A DNA stretch of 64,000 nt from Yersinia proxima (GCF_902170785.1 NZ_CABHYG010000022.1:62001-126000), one strand, 5' to 3'. Positions 17,856 to 28,498 are shown, numbered from the stretch's first letter. The notes: generated by a model not told the origin, from the letters alone. Numbers and translations are program-made.

Positions 17856-18374
17856 ATGAAGATTGGTCTCTTTTACGGCTCCAGCACCTGCTATACCGAA
17901 ATGGTGGCAGAAAAAATACGCGACATCCTCGGCGAAGATCTGGTTGATTTACATAACTTAAAAGATGTCAGCCCTCGCCTGATGGAAGAATATTCCATTC
18001 TAATTCTGGGGATCCCTACCTGGGATTTCGGCGAATTACAGGAAGATTGGGAAGCCATTTGGCCGCAATTAACACAGCTTAATCTCAAGGGAAAGATTGT
18101 CGCCATGTATGGTATGGGCGATCAATTCGGTTATAGCGAATGGTTCCTTGATGCTCTTGGGATGCTGCACGACCATATTGCGCCGCTGGGGGTGAAATTT
18201 ATTGGTTTTTGGCCAACAGATGGGTTTGAGTTTACCAGCCCGAAACCGCTCAGCGCTGACGGTAAACACTTTGTGGGGTTGGCGTTAGATGAGGTTAATC
18301 AATACGATTTGAGTGAAGAGCGCATCGAACAGTGGTGTGATCAAATTCTGCTTGAGATGGATGCCCTGCTTTAA
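17856..18374 (+). CDS. fldB: Flavodoxin B
   Basis: A 172-residue FMN-binding electron carrier. The phosphate-binding loop [16 protein letters not shown] is at the N-terminus, and the isoalloxazine-contact regions [14 protein letters not shown] and [18 protein letters not shown] follow. It is close to E. coli FldB (173 aa) in length and sequence. FldB is known as a SoxRS-inducible long-chain flavodoxin. The start at 17856 is chosen over an upstream in-frame ATG at 17793 because the flavodoxin fold begins directly after it. It is convergent with the creB relic and ygfX. Confidence 0.95.
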   Translation: MKIGLFYGSSTCYTEMVAEKIRDILGEDLVDLHNLKDVSPRLMEEYSILILGIPTWDFGELQEDWEAIWPQLTQLNLKGKIVAMYGMGDQFGYSEWFLDALGMLHDHIAPLGVKFIGFWPTDGFEFTSPKPLSADGKHFVGLALDEVNQYDLSEERIEQWCDQILLEMDALL

Positions 18375-18380
18375 TCGGAT

Positions 18381-18405
18381 AAACGGGCACCCACAGTGCC
18401 CGTTT
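18381..18405 (+). terminator. Terminator after fldB
   Basis: A perfect 10-bp inverted repeat, AAACGGGCAC (18381-18390) and GTGCCCGTTT (18396-18405), lies 7 bases past the fldB stop. Because it ends in AAA/TTT arms it may also stop leftward transcription from sdhE-ygfX. Confidence 0.75.
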
Positions 18406-18432
18406 GCTATACCCGTTTCTACTTATGCAATT

Positions 18433-18534
18433 TTATTTCCATAACCGGAGGGTAAAACCTTCGCTTTCCAAGGTATAAATTAAGGTGTCGGCGATGCTCG
18501 GCTCATCTTCCACCAGCCAGATTAAGGGCTTCAT
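18433..18534 (-). pseudogene. creB: 5' relic of the response regulator gene creB (33 codons left)
   Basis: On the minus strand an ATG at 18534 overlaps the ygfX stop as TAATG and opens a 33-codon frame ending TAA at 18435-18433. Its start [18 protein letters not shown], continuing into IYTLESEGF, matches the N-terminus of CreB (WLVEDE, IADTL, Y, L, EGF are shared). The acidic pocket residues survive, but the phospho-acceptor Asp, the rest of the receiver and the whole DNA-binding domain are absent, as are creC and creD. I infer that a cre operon once followed ygfX here and was deleted down to this stub, which may still be translated by coupling. A coincidental match is unlikely. Confidence 0.8.
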
Positions 18535-18959
18535 TAATTAATACCTTCATCAGAGCCAAATGAATGGCGCAGCAGGAGACACAATTGCCGCCACTCATCT
18601 TCAGACATGCTGTCAGCGGCCAGCCATAAGCGCTTACGGGTTGAGCGATTGCTTGTCTGTTGTAAACTCAATAACACGCCATAACGGGTGATCCACGGCT
18701 GCTTAATGACAACCCACTCGTGCCGTTTCCATAGCACTATATTGCCGGGTTTCAGCCTGATCTCACCTTGGCAAGACGTAATATTTTTCTGGCTGCGGAT
18801 ACACTCAAACACCACTAACGTCAGTAACACCAACCACAATGCGGTGTAACCCTGCGGCCAAGGCGCAACCAGCGTGAGTGTGACCAGGACGCCATGAGCT
18901 AATAGAGAGAAGAGTTGAGTGTGCCAGGATATCCGCAGGTCACATCGCCACTGGGCCAC
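18534..18959 (-). CDS. ygfX: YgfX/CptA inner-membrane protein
   Basis: A 141-residue protein with two predicted membrane segments near the N-terminus (about residues 15-32 and 37-53) and a soluble C-terminal part with [18 protein letters not shown] and CLLLRH. YgfX is the conserved partner of SdhE; in E. coli it was described as CptA, proposed to affect cytoskeleton polymerisation, and in Serratia it affects pigment production. It overlaps the sdhE end by 20 bp, which implies translational coupling. Its stop overlaps the start of the creB relic. Confidence 0.9.
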   Translation of the reverse strand: MAQWRCDLRISWHTQLFSLLAHGVLVTLTLVAPWPQGYTALWLVLLTLVVFECIRSQKNITSCQGEIRLKPGNIVLWKRHEWVVIKQPWITRYGVLLSLQQTSNRSTRKRLWLAADSMSEDEWRQLCLLLRHSFGSDEGIN

Positions 18960-19206
18960 GGGCTTTATTTCGTGTTTGAATCAGTTTGACCATTTGACGC
19001 AGCTCGCTATCCTGCGGTTCCCCGTGATTCATCAACCAGTTAAATAAATCTGGATCATCACACTCAAGCAAACGGATAAAAACCTGTTTCTCGTTATCAC
19101 TCAAGCCATCATATTCATGCTCAAAAAACGGCATGATAGAGATATCCAGTTCACGCATACCCCGACGGCACGCCCAGTGAATACGGGCTTTATTATCGAT
19201 TTCCAT
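18940..19206 (-). CDS. sdhE: FAD assembly factor SdhE
   Basis: A small (88 aa) helical protein that promotes covalent attachment of FAD to the flavoprotein subunits SdhA and FrdA. The diagnostic RGxxE motif is visible in CRRGMRELD near the N-terminus. Length matches E. coli SdhE (YgfY). It is the first gene of the sdhE-ygfX operon and is divergent from ygfZ, the folate-binding Fe-S protein maturation factor, across a 265-bp spacer. Confidence 0.95.
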   Translation of the reverse strand: MEIDNKARIHWACRRGMRELDISIMPFFEHEYDGLSDNEKQVFIRLLECDDPDLFNWLMNHGEPQDSELRQMVKLIQTRNKARGPVAM

Positions 19207-19471
19207 GTCCTGATTGACTCCTCAAAAAAGGATGCTGATAGGCTAAAGGCGGGATTATGCTGTTTTTTAAATCACATTCAGCACTCCACCATAAAATCCG
19301 TGGTTATTGTACCTCAGATATCGTCGAATTCAGATATTGAATAATAATGGTCATTCCGTGGAATTACTGCTTGCAAAGCTACCCGGCTATTTTACCATTG
19401 AGACATCGGTTCACTGTGCCGCGCTGATTAAGTACCACTTATCCGCAGGTACTATTTATTTTAGGTAAGCC

Positions 19472-20464
19472 ATGGCTAATAACACTCCATTTGCTGCACA
19501 ACCACTGCTCGCCTCTTCTGAGCTGCCACTAACATTGATCTCCCTTGATGACTGGGCACTGGTGACGTTAACGGGCGCTGACCGCGTAAAATATCTGCAA
19601 GGACAAGTCACGGCAGATATTGATGCACTGCCCGCGGATCAGCATGTGCTGTGCGCCCATTGTGATGCCAAAGGAAAGATGTGGAGCAACCTGCGGTTAT
19701 TTTATCGCGGTGAAGGGTTAGCGTTTATTGAGCGCCGTAGTGTGCTTGATAATCAGTTAAGCGAGTTGAAGAAATATGCAGTGTTCTCCAAAGTAACCAT
19801 TGCTGCACAACCTGATACCGTTTTACTCGGTGTGGCGGGCGCGCAGGCAAAAGCTGCGCTGGCGGAGGTTTTCGCCGAATTACCTGATGCCGGGCACCCA
19901 GTGGTGCAGCAAGGTGATAGCACACTGTTGCATTTCTCTCTGCCCGCCGAGCGCTTCCTGCTGGTGACCGATACCGAGCAAGCGCAACAGTTAGTGGAAA
20001 AACTGGCTGACCGCGCGCAGTTTAATAACAGCAAACAGTGGCTGGCGCTGGATATCGAAGCAGGTTTTCCTATCATTGATACCGATAGCAGCGCGCAATT
20101 TATTCCACAAGCAACAAACATTCAGGCGTTGAATGGCATCAGTTTCAGCAAGGGGTGTTATACCGGGCAGGAAATGGTCGCCAGAGCAAAATACCGTGGT
20201 GCCAATAAGCGCGCACTCTACTGGCTGGCAGGTCACGCCAACCGAGTGCCAGCAGCCGGCGAAGATTTAGAGTGGCAATTAGGTGAGAACTGGCGTCGTA
20301 CCGGTAGCGTATTGGCAGCCGTTGCGCTCAGTGATGGCACCGTGTGGGTTCAAGCGGTGATGAATAATGACTTGGCGGCAGACAGTGTGCTGCGCGTGCG
20401 TGATGATGAGCAAAGTGTGCTTACAATTCAACCGCTGCCCTATTCATTGGACGAAGATAAGTAA
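19472..20464 (+). CDS. ygfZ: tRNA-modifying/Fe-S maintenance protein YgfZ
   Basis: A 330-residue tetrahydrofolate-binding protein related in fold to GcvT. It supports activity of certain Fe-S enzymes such as MiaB and the stability of clusters under oxidative stress. The signature KGCYTGQE, with the conserved Cys, is present in [19 protein letters not shown]. Length is like E. coli YgfZ (326). A GTAAGCC segment just before the ATG is the ribosome-binding region. A bidirectional hairpin separates it from convergent yqfA. Confidence 0.95.
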   Translation: MANNTPFAAQPLLASSELPLTLISLDDWALVTLTGADRVKYLQGQVTADIDALPADQHVLCAHCDAKGKMWSNLRLFYRGEGLAFIERRSVLDNQLSELKKYAVFSKVTIAAQPDTVLLGVAGAQAKAALAEVFAELPDAGHPVVQQGDSTLLHFSLPAERFLLVTDTEQAQQLVEKLADRAQFNNSKQWLALDIEAGFPIIDTDSSAQFIPQATNIQALNGISFSKGCYTGQEMVARAKYRGANKRALYWLAGHANRVPAAGEDLEWQLGENWRRTGSVLAAVALSDGTVWVQAVMNNDLAADSVLRVRDDEQSVLTIQPLPYSLDEDK

Positions 20465-20472
20465 TACACGCT

Positions 20473-20492
20473 GAGGCCGGTTATCCGGCCTC
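20473..20492. terminator. Bidirectional terminator between ygfZ and yqfA
   Basis: A perfect 8-bp inverted repeat, GAGGCCGG (20473-20480) and CCGGCCTC (20485-20492), with loop TTAT. It sits in the 39-bp gap between two convergent genes. Confidence 0.8.
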
Positions 20493-20503
20493 ATAATCAA
20501 CTA

Positions 20504-21187
20504 TTAGACATACAAATAGATCGCCATAAAGTGGCAAACACTGCCGCCCAACACAAAACCGTGCCAAATAGCATGGCCGAAGCGAATACGCTTAGAGGCG
20601 TAGAAAATCACGCCCAGCGTGTATAACAAGCCGCCAATCGCCAATAATGCTAACCCGCCAATCTCAAGTTTTACCGCCAGTTGATAAATCACAATCAATG
20701 AAAGCCAGCCCATCGTCAGGTAAGTCACCAGCGACAGCACTTCAAAACGATGGGCAAAGGCCAATTTGAAAATGACGCCCACCAGTGCTAATCCCCATAT
20801 CACCGCCATCAAGCCACGGGCTAACGGGGAGTCCAACCCCACCAATAGAAATGGTGTATATGTCCCGGCGATTAAGATGTAAATGGCACAATGGTCAAAC
20901 TTCTGTAGCCAGAGTTTCGCCTTGCGATGTGGGATGGCGTGATACAACGTCGAGGCTAAAAACAGCAGAATAATACTGCCGCCATACAAACTATAACTGG
21001 TTAACGCCTTGGTATCGGCTCCGTTATCTAACGCCTGCACCAATAGTAAAACCAAACCAATAATGCCAAACACCACGCCAATACCATGACTGATGCTATT
21101 GGCTATTTCTTCTGCCCACGGATAAGACGGTGTTGTCGCTACTGTGGGAGTGACCGAGGTCGTGGGTACAGCTGATTTATTCTTCAA
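20504..21187 (-). CDS. yqfA: Hemolysin III / PAQR family membrane protein
   Basis: A 227-residue inner-membrane protein with about seven predicted hydrophobic segments. The metal-binding-type residues of the family are visible: [12 protein letters not shown] near the N-terminus, [10 protein letters not shown], and the C-terminal [21 protein letters not shown]. It corresponds to E. coli YqfA, next to ygfZ as here. The physiological role is not established; related proteins are hydrolases of the CREST superfamily. An extra Thr/Val/Pro-rich N-terminal stretch precedes the conserved part. Confidence 0.9.
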   Translation of the reverse strand: MKNKSAVPTTSVTPTVATTPSYPWAEEIANSISHGIGVVFGIIGLVLLLVQALDNGADTKALTSYSLYGGSIILLFLASTLYHAIPHRKAKLWLQKFDHCAIYILIAGTYTPFLLVGLDSPLARGLMAVIWGLALVGVIFKLAFAHRFEVLSLVTYLTMGWLSLIVIYQLAVKLEIGGLALLAIGGLLYTLGVIFYASKRIRFGHAIWHGFVLGGSVCHFMAIYLYV

Positions 21188-21293
21188 TACTAATTATCCT
21201 GAAAATGAATCGTTATCTCATCCGGTGAGCGCAATAGCTATTCGAAAGCTGTACAAAAAGAGTGCACACAGGTTAACTGAGAATAATTCCAGT

Positions 21294-21305
21294 GTACACG
21301 TGTAC
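21294..21305. promoter_or_regulatory. Perfect 12-bp palindrome in the yqfA / HD-hydrolase divergent promoter region
   Basis: GTACACGTGTAC is a perfect dyad in the 237-bp gap between two divergent genes. Related half-words GTACA and TGTAC occur nearby at 21251 and 21322. It is a candidate operator, but no regulator is assigned. Confidence 0.4.
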
Positions 21306-21424
21306 GCTTAAATATTCTGTCAGTACATGTAACCCGCCGTGTCTGTGGTTCAAATTAGGGTGACAAATCCACTGGGAGCAGCAACACTGCTGCCATGCCA
21401 AACGAAGGGTAATAGAGGGTTATT

Positions 21425-22027
21425 ATGTCATTAGCAGTCTTGGATTTTGGTCCACTGACAGAGACTATTCAGTTTCTGATGGAAATCGATAAGCTAAAAG
21501 ATATTCAGCGGCGCACCAAAGTGATTGCCAGCTTGCGTCAGGAAAATTCAGCCGAGCACAGTTGGCATTTTGCCGTAGCGGCAATGAGTCTGGCACCCTA
21601 TGCAGCCCCAGACGTCGATATCAATCGCGTGATAAAAATGGCGCTGCTGCACGATATTGTCGAAATCGATGCCGGTGATGTCATCGTTTATGATTTGGCG
21701 GCCAGAGCCGCTATTCATGAGCAAGAGGTCGCTGCCGCCAAACGCTTATTTGGCCTGCTGCCACCCGCATTAGGCGCACAATTTACCGCGCTGTGGAATG
21801 AGTATGAAGCGGAAGAAACTGCCGAAGCACGCTTTGCCACAGTGCTGGATCGCATTCTGCCCATGCTGATTAACCTGCATACCGAGGGCCAAAGTTGGCT
21901 AGAAAATGGCATCCGGTTGCAGCAAGTGCTGGATCGCAACCAATTGGTTGCCGAATGCTATCCTGAAATTTGGCAGCATTTACTGCCACAGTTGCAGGCG
22001 GCACAGCAAAAGGGTTGGCTGAAGTAA
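21425..22027 (+). CDS. HD domain hydrolase (HDDC2-like 5'-nucleotidase type)
   Basis: A 200-residue metal-dependent phosphohydrolase. The HD motifs are visible: ENSAEHSWHFAVAAM (first His), MALLHDIVEIDAGDV (His-Asp pair) and the later TVLDRILPML (Asp). These match the HD_3 group that includes yeast and human HDDC2-type 5'-deoxynucleotidases. Substrate is inferred only at the level of nucleoside monophosphates. It sits where E. coli has other genes between yqfA and ygfF, so this is a local difference. GAAGGGTAATAGAGGG upstream provides the ribosome-binding site. Confidence 0.85.
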   Translation: MSLAVLDFGPLTETIQFLMEIDKLKDIQRRTKVIASLRQENSAEHSWHFAVAAMSLAPYAAPDVDINRVIKMALLHDIVEIDAGDVIVYDLAARAAIHEQEVAAAKRLFGLLPPALGAQFTALWNEYEAEETAEARFATVLDRILPMLINLHTEGQSWLENGIRLQQVLDRNQLVAECYPEIWQHLLPQLQAAQQKGWLK

Positions 22028-22039
22028 CCGAATACCCGC

Positions 22040-22789
22040 TTATTTCCCGCCAGCTAAATCCAATACACTGCCAGTGACATAAGAGGCATGGTCTGACAGC
22101 AACCAGACGATTGCCTCTGCCACTTCTTGCGGATGCCCGCCGCGTTTCATTGGCAGTGAACTTTGTACCCGGTCAACTCGCCCCGGCTCACCGCCACTGG
22201 CATGTATATCGGTATAGATTAAACCTGGCCGAACACCATTCACTCGGATGCCCTCTGCTGCCACTTCCAATGATAAACCGGTGGTGAGTGTATCAATGGC
22301 TCCTTTGGAAGCAGCATAATCGAGATATTCGCCAGGTGCGCCCAGACGGGCGGCGGCAGAAGAGACATTAACAATCGCACCGCCATTACCACCATGTCGC
22401 AGTGCCATGCGTTTGACTGCTTCGCGGCTACATAAAAAGTAACCCGTCACATTAGTGCTTAGCACCCGATTAATGCGCTCGGCTGTCAGCCCTTCGATAC
22501 TGGTTTGCGGGAATAGAATGCCGGCATTATTGACCAGAGCGGTGATCGGCCCTAGCTGGGATTCAAGTTTTTCAAATAGCGCAACTACTTGCAGCTCATC
22601 AGCAATATCGGCTTGTAACGCCACCGCTAACCCACCGCCAGCGGCGATTTCTGCCACCACCTGTCGGGCAGCTTGTTCATCATTGATATAATTTACCGCA
22701 ACCCGATAACCGTGCTTTGCCAACAACAATGCAGTGGCACGGCCAATGCCACGACTGCCTCCTGTCACTAATGCGACTTTTTTGTGCAT
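22040..22789 (-). CDS. ygfF: SDR family NAD(P)-dependent oxidoreductase
   Basis: A 249-residue Rossmann-fold short-chain dehydrogenase. The cofactor motif TGGSRGIG is at residues 9-16, NNAG follows in LVNNAGILFP, the catalytic Ser in VNVSSAAARLG and the YxxxK pair in YLDYAASKGAI. The substrate is unknown. Position just downstream of gcvP and sequence fit E. coli YgfF. It follows the lipocalin-like gene by 15 bp and may be co-transcribed with it. Confidence 0.88.
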   Translation of the reverse strand: MHKKVALVTGGSRGIGRATALLLAKHGYRVAVNYINDEQAARQVVAEIAAGGGLAVALQADIADELQVVALFEKLESQLGPITALVNNAGILFPQTSIEGLTAERINRVLSTNVTGYFLCSREAVKRMALRHGGNGGAIVNVSSAAARLGAPGEYLDYAASKGAIDTLTTGLSLEVAAEGIRVNGVRPGLIYTDIHASGGEPGRVDRVQSSLPMKRGGHPQEVAEAIVWLLSDHASYVTGSVLDLAGGK

Positions 22790-22804
22790 CCCTCGGCTCC
22801 CTGC

Positions 22805-23242
22805 TCAACTATGAATTTTTTGCCAAATTAACACCCCAACCAGCACAGAATTATTCATTTGCAGCGGCGGTGTGCGCAGTGTCAAACGGTCTTCCTCAAA
22901 TTGATAATAGCGAACCTGCTGACTTCCTACCCAGTTGGGAAATAAACTGCCTTCGACAATATGCGTGACGGTCGCAAGCTGTTCATCAATTTCATATCGG
23001 CCAAAATAGGTCAATGCACTGAGAAAGGCATTTTTTATTTCAGTATCACTGCCTTGCAACCAATCTTCAGAGGCAAATTTTGTTCTGCCGCTACTGTACA
23101 GTTGGGCAGCCATCGTGCCTTGTTTTTCATAATTAATCCGGCCAGACATCCCCTGCCCCATCGGATAATGAATACTGTTATCGGGTAAAACAAAGTGCTG
23201 CGATACCAGTGACCAGCTACCGATAAATTGAGTACTTACCAT
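22805..23242 (-). CDS. Lipocalin-like domain protein
   Basis: A 145-residue protein beginning QFIGSWSLVSQHF, with VTHIVEGSLFPNWVGSQQVRYYQFEEDRLTL in a beta-rich body, as in the bacterial lipocalin-like domain family. Members occur near SDR oxidoreductases, as here. No signal peptide is seen, so it is probably cytoplasmic. Function unknown. Its 3' end lies 15 bp from ygfF and the start is separated from gcvP by 130 bp. Confidence 0.75.
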   Translation of the reverse strand: MVSTQFIGSWSLVSQHFVLPDNSIHYPMGQGMSGRINYEKQGTMAAQLYSSGRTKFASEDWLQGSDTEIKNAFLSALTYFGRYEIDEQLATVTHIVEGSLFPNWVGSQQVRYYQFEEDRLTLRTPPLQMNNSVLVGVLIWQKIHS

Positions 23243-23372
23243 AAATAATCACGCTCACTATTTGTATAACGAAAAATAAGCGTAGTCATTGATAAAAGTA
23301 GATACCAATTATCACCATGATATAAACAGCAAAAGGGCCGCTTGCGCGACCCTTTGTCATTTACTGCAAGAA

Positions 23373-26252
23373 TTATTCGTAGTCGCTTATTGGTACGCAT
23401 GAGCAAAACAAATTACGGTCACCATACACATCATCCAGACGTTTCACGCTCGGCCAGTATTTATTCTCCATCACACCTGCTACCGGGAATACTGCCAGCT
23501 CACGGCTGTACGGATGCTGCCACTCACCGACCAGCTCAGCTTGAGTATGCGGTGCATTCACCAACGGGTTGTCTTCCAGTGGCCATTCACCACGAGCCAC
23601 TTTCTCGATTTCCGCGCGGATAGCCAGCATGGCGTCGATAAAGCGGTCTAACTCAGCTTTACTTTCTGATTCAGTCGGTTCCACCATCAGCGTGCCCGCC
23701 ACCGGGAAGGACATGGTTGGCGCATGGAAGCCGAAGTCAATTAAGCGCTTGGCGATATCCATCTCGCTGATACCTGTTGCTTCTTTCAGTGGGCGAATAT
23801 CCAAAATACATTCGTGCGCCACACGGCCATCGTGACCGGCATACAAAATCGGATAAGCACCTTTTAGACGGGTTGCAATGTAGTTAGCATTCAGAATCGC
23901 GACCTGACTGGCTTGTTTCAGCCCATCAGCCCCCATCATCCGGATGTACATCCAACTGATAGGCAAAATTGACGCACTACCAAATGGGGCCGCCGAAACC
24001 GCGCCCTGTTGGGTCGTCATACCATCAATTTGCACCACACTGTGGCCCGGAACAAACGGCGCTAAATGTGCTTTAACACCAATCGGCCCCATACCTGGGC
24101 CACCACCGCCATGTGGAATACAGAAGGTTTTATGTAAGTTCAGGTGAGAAACATCCGCGCCAATATAGCCCGGAGTGGTTATTCCAACCTGCGCATTCAT
24201 GTTTGCGCCATCGAGGTAAACCTGACCACCAAACTGATGCACAATCTGACAAACTTCGCGGATGGTTTCTTCGTACACACCGTGAGTCGACGGGTAAGTC
24301 ACCATAATACAAGAGAGTTCATCACCGGCTTCACCCGCCTTCTGGCGCAAGTCGTGCAAATCGATATTCCCTTGCTTATCACAGGCCACCACCACTACTG
24401 ACATACCGGCCATTTGTGCCGATGCCGGGTTGGTGCCGTGAGCCGAGCTTGGGATCAAACAGATATGGCGGCTCGCCTGATTACGGCTTTCATGGTAACG
24501 GCGAATCGCCAGTAACCCTGCATATTCACCTTGCGCGCCAGAGTTTGGCTGCATACAAACCGCATCATAACCGGTCAGTTGCACCAACCATTGTGACAGT
24601 TGACCAATCATTTGCTGATAACCCGCAGCTTGTTCCGGCGGGCAGAAAGGGTGCAATTCAGCGAACTCTGGCCAGGTTATCGGGATCATCTCGGCGGCGG
24701 CATTCAGCTTCATAGTGCAAGAACCCAGCGGGATCATCGCTTGATTCAGTGCCAAATCTTTGCGCTCTAAACGATGCATATAACGCATCATTTCGGTTTC
24801 GCTGTGGTAACTGTTAAATACCGGATGAGTCAGAATGGGATCCTGGCGCAACATGCTTGCTGGAATCGACTGGCTATTTTGGCTGACATCAGCATCAAGC
24901 TGGTCAATATCCAGACCATGGTTATCACCGGCTAACAAAGTGAAGAGAGTTTGAAGATCTTCACGTGAGGTGGTCTCATCCAACGTGATGCCCACAGCGC
25001 CAGAAATATCAGTGCGCAGGTTGATACCAAAACTCAATGCACGATCCAGCACTGCCGCTTTATCTTCGACTAGAACTGTCAGGGTATCGAACCAATGTGC
25101 GAAACGCAGCTTCAGACCGGCCTGTTGCAAGCCCGCGGCCAGAATATCAGTCATGCGATGAATACGACCAGCGATGCGCTGCAAACCTTGTGGACCATGA
25201 TAAACCGCATACAAACTGGCGATGTTGGCCAGTAAAACCTGAGAAGTACAGATATTGGAGTTGGCTTTCTCGCGGCGGATATGTTGCTCGCGAGTTTGCA
25301 TCGCCATACGTAATGCGGTGTTACCCGCAGCATCACGAGAAACCCCGATAATCCGGCCCGGCATCGAGCGTTTAAACTCATCGCGGCAGGCAAAGAAGGC
25401 AGCATGTGGGCCACCGTAACCCATGGGAACACCAAAGCGCTGAGCAGAGCCAAACACTACATCAGCCCCTTGTTTACCGGGCGCGGTCAGTAACACTAGC
25501 GCCATAATATCGGCGGCGACGCTGGTAATTATTTTGCGTTTTTTCAGCTCAGACAGCAGTGCTGAGTAGTCATGCAGTTCGCCCGTAGTGCCCACTTGTT
25601 GCAGCAACACACCGAACACGCCATCTAGCTCCAACACCTTTTCTGCGCGGTCAACAATCACTTCAAAACCAAAGGTTTCAGCACGGGTGCGCACCACATC
25701 CAGCGTTTGTGGATGGACATCATTAGCGACGAAGAAACGATTGGCGTCTTTTAATTTACTGGCACGTTTCGCCAACGCCATGGCTTCTGCGGCTGCGGTG
25801 GCTTCATCCAATAAAGAAGCAGAAGCCAGATCCAGGCCAGTCAAGTCTTGGGTAAGTTGCTGGAAATTCAGTAATGCCTCAAGGCGACCCTGTGAAACTT
25901 CTGGCTGATACGGAGTGTAAGCCGTGTACCAACCGGGGTTTTCCAGCATATTGCGCAGGATAACCGGCGGCGTCAAAACCGGGCTGTAGCCCATGCCGAT
26001 ATAGGATTTATAGCGCTGATTCTGGCTGGCGATCCCTTTAAGTTCCGCCAACGCCTGATGTTCTGTGGCGGCTTCCCCCACCGGAGGCGGGCTTGGCAAT
26101 TGGATATCTGCCGGAACAATCTGCTGGATCAATGTACTTAACGAGTTGGCGCCAACAGCGGCCAACATCTGTTGCTGTTGTTCAGCAGAGGAGCCGATAT
26201 GGCGCTGAATAAAAGCATCGTTATGTTCAAGCTGGCTGAGATTCTGAGTCAT
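23373..26252 (-). CDS. gcvP: Glycine dehydrogenase (decarboxylating), P protein of glycine cleavage
   Basis: A 959-residue PLP enzyme that decarboxylates glycine and passes the aminomethyl group to lipoyl-GcvH, releasing CO2. The C-terminal half carries the PLP-lysine motif [20 protein letters not shown]. The start [20 protein letters not shown] matches the usual N-terminus. Length is as in E. coli (957). It is last in gcvT-gcvH-gcvP, but the gap from gcvH is 200 bp and contains a strong hairpin, unlike the short gaps usual in this operon. Confidence 0.98.
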   Translation of the reverse strand: MTQNLSQLEHNDAFIQRHIGSSAEQQQQMLAAVGANSLSTLIQQIVPADIQLPSPPPVGEAATEHQALAELKGIASQNQRYKSYIGMGYSPVLTPPVILRNMLENPGWYTAYTPYQPEVSQGRLEALLNFQQLTQDLTGLDLASASLLDEATAAAEAMALAKRASKLKDANRFFVANDVHPQTLDVVRTRAETFGFEVIVDRAEKVLELDGVFGVLLQQVGTTGELHDYSALLSELKKRKIITSVAADIMALVLLTAPGKQGADVVFGSAQRFGVPMGYGGPHAAFFACRDEFKRSMPGRIIGVSRDAAGNTALRMAMQTREQHIRREKANSNICTSQVLLANIASLYAVYHGPQGLQRIAGRIHRMTDILAAGLQQAGLKLRFAHWFDTLTVLVEDKAAVLDRALSFGINLRTDISGAVGITLDETTSREDLQTLFTLLAGDNHGLDIDQLDADVSQNSQSIPASMLRQDPILTHPVFNSYHSETEMMRYMHRLERKDLALNQAMIPLGSCTMKLNAAAEMIPITWPEFAELHPFCPPEQAAGYQQMIGQLSQWLVQLTGYDAVCMQPNSGAQGEYAGLLAIRRYHESRNQASRHICLIPSSAHGTNPASAQMAGMSVVVVACDKQGNIDLHDLRQKAGEAGDELSCIMVTYPSTHGVYEETIREVCQIVHQFGGQVYLDGANMNAQVGITTPGYIGADVSHLNLHKTFCIPHGGGGPGMGPIGVKAHLAPFVPGHSVVQIDGMTTQQGAVSAAPFGSASILPISWMYIRMMGADGLKQASQVAILNANYIATRLKGAYPILYAGHDGRVAHECILDIRPLKEATGISEMDIAKRLIDFGFHAPTMSFPVAGTLMVEPTESESKAELDRFIDAMLAIRAEIEKVARGEWPLEDNPLVNAPHTQAELVGEWQHPYSRELAVFPVAGVMENKYWPSVKRLDDVYGDRNLFCSCVPISDYE

Positions 26253-26343
26253 TTGCTACACATTCCTGAATAGGGCATGGGACGGGAGATATTTGAGACT
26301 AACCGCGCCTTGGAGGGGCTTTAGAAATACTCACAAAGCCGAA

Positions 26344-26417
26344 CTAAGGGGAAACACGTCGTTCGGGTCGTAGTGGCGTAAGCCACCGGAGCGCCCGTAG
26401 ACGTGGTCAACCCTTAG
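26344..26417. repeat. 74-bp imperfect palindrome between gcvH and gcvP
   Basis: Left arm begins CTAAGGGG (26344) and right arm ends CCCTTAG (26417). Inner matched blocks are CACGTC with GACGTG, CGGG with CCCG, and the apex GTGGC-GTAA-GCCAC at 26373-26386. As RNA it would form a long hairpin in the gcv transcript. It does not match the ERIC-type repeats elsewhere in the window. It could be a small mobile palindromic element, an attenuator or an mRNA-stability element. Confidence 0.75.
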
Positions 26418-26452
26418 CTCATAGCACTTCACTCACCTCAGGCTTTTTTCAT

Positions 26453-26848
<396 letters not shown>

Positions 26849-26905
26849 TTAAAAAGGGTAGAGCCAAAAGAGTGTGGCTCGTAGAATTCGGAATACTCTA
26901 AATAA

Positions 26906-28003
26906 TTACAGCGCGACCGGTTTACCCGCCCGCACAAAACCCGGTTTTGTGACCCGCACCGGCATTTCACGGTTACGGATTTGCACTACCGCATTTTCAC
27001 CTATCCCCGCAGGGACACGGGCCAGCGCAATACTAAAACCCAGTGTAGGAGAGAATGAACCGCTGGTTATCACGCCAACATGCTGATTGCCCGAATCATC
27101 AGAAAAATGCACCGGCAACTCATTACGTAATACACCTTTTTCGGTCATGATCAAGCCGACCAATTGCTCAGTCCCGTTAGCACGTTGCTGCTCAAGTGCT
27201 TCGCGGCCGATAAACTGGCGGTCTTCTGGCAACCAGGCCACTGTCCAGCCCATATTGGCAGCGAGTGGTGAAACGCCTTCGTCCATTTCCTGACCGTAGA
27301 GATTCATACCGGCTTCCAGGCGCAAAGTGTCACGTGCACCAAGGCCGGCAGGTTTCACACCGGCAGCCAACAACTGTTGCCAAAATTCGACAACCCGCTC
27401 TTTAGGTAGCGCAATTTCGTAACCTGCTTCGCCGGTATAGCCAGTGGTGGCGATAAACAAATCATCAGCCTGAATACCAAAGAACGGCTTCATTCCTGCG
27501 ATCGCTTGTTGCTGCTCAGGAGTGAGTAAGGTCGCGACTTTCTGTTGCGCTGTTGGGCCTTGCACTGCCACCAGCGCCAAATCATCACGTACAGTGACAT
27601 CAACCTGATACGGCTCAGCATGCTGAATGATCCAGTTCAGATCTTTTTCGCGGGTAGCGGAGTTAACCACTAAACGGAAATAGTCTTCGCGCAGGAAATA
27701 GACAATTAAATCATCGATAACACCGCCGGAGGCATTCAGCATTGCGGTGTAAAGGGCTTTGCCCGGTTGGGTCAGTTTGGCAACATCATTAGCTAATAGA
27801 TAACGCAGGAATTCACGGGTACGAGTGCCGTGTAAGTCGACAATCGTCATGTGCGAGACATCAAACATACCGGCATCCTGGCGCACGATATGGTGCTCGT
27901 CGATTTGGGAACCATAATGCAATGGCATCATCCAGCCATGAAAATCTACCATGCGCGCACCGCACGCCACGTGTTGGTCATACAGCGGGGTCTGCTTAGC
28001 CAT
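26906..28003 (-). CDS. gcvT: Aminomethyltransferase, T protein of glycine cleavage
   Basis: A 365-residue tetrahydrofolate-dependent enzyme that releases ammonia and forms 5,10-methylene-THF from aminomethyl-GcvH. N-terminal [16 protein letters not shown] and the folate-domain motifs MFDVSHM and [10 protein letters not shown] are present. Length matches E. coli GcvT (364). First gene of gcvTHP; the 495-bp upstream region contains an ERIC element and the probable promoter. Confidence 0.98.
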   Translation of the reverse strand: MAKQTPLYDQHVACGARMVDFHGWMMPLHYGSQIDEHHIVRQDAGMFDVSHMTIVDLHGTRTREFLRYLLANDVAKLTQPGKALYTAMLNASGGVIDDLIVYFLREDYFRLVVNSATREKDLNWIIQHAEPYQVDVTVRDDLALVAVQGPTAQQKVATLLTPEQQQAIAGMKPFFGIQADDLFIATTGYTGEAGYEIALPKERVVEFWQQLLAAGVKPAGLGARDTLRLEAGMNLYGQEMDEGVSPLAANMGWTVAWLPEDRQFIGREALEQQRANGTEQLVGLIMTEKGVLRNELPVHFSDDSGNQHVGVITSGSFSPTLGFSIALARVPAGIGENAVVQIRNREMPVRVTKPGFVRAGKPVAL

Positions 28004-28498
28004 CTACTCTCCCTCAAACAGTTTCATGCCATGGGTGTCTGGTACTCTGACTTACCATAAACAGACATATACCCTAAATAATTCGGGTTGCAGGAAGGCG
28101 GCAACTAAGTGAATCCCCAGGAGCTTACATAAGTAAGTGACTGGGGTGAACGAAGGCAGCCAACACACATGCAACGTGAAGTATGACGGGTTTACGCAAA
28201 CGATACCTTTTGCCCAACGTTATCACTGAATTCATCAGGTAACCATAAGCTAAAATAGGCGATAACCAGAGTTAGGACGACAAAAGGCAGGGGTATTGTG
28301 CAGAGTTTTCCACTGTAAAAATGCGCCCATAGGCACATAATTAACAATTAAACCGTAAAAATAGCGATGTTATATAACGAAACAACCAAAACCCTGTCAG
28401 AATCAACTTATCAGGTTTTGGCTGTGCATAAAAAAAACTAATGCGAAAAGTGGGCTGAAATTAGATTATTTCAACTGAGGCGGGTTTTATACCCTGGA
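28004..28498. promoter_or_regulatory. gcvT upstream region with ERIC element
   Basis: A 495-bp gap between gcvT and ubiI. It holds an ERIC element (28069-28192) and, from about 28200 to 28498, AT-rich sequence where the gcvTHP promoter and Lrp/GcvA sites would be expected from E. coli. I could not single out those sites by eye. No riboswitch-like folding or reading frame was recognised. Confidence 0.5.
28069..28192 (+). repeat. ERIC element (close to consensus)
   Basis: The core at 28109-28130 agrees with the annealing site of the ERIC1R primer, and the core at 28131-28152 with that of ERIC2 except for one base. Ends are ACCCTAAATAATTCGGGTTG and GAAGTATGACGGGT. It is the best ERIC copy in the window and lies between ubiI and gcvT. 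Confidence 0.92.

Noticed and set aside
28004..28498. Glycine riboswitch in front of gcvT
   Set aside because: No tandem aptamer-like conserved sequence was seen, and in related enterics gcvTHP is controlled by GcvA, GcvR and Lrp.
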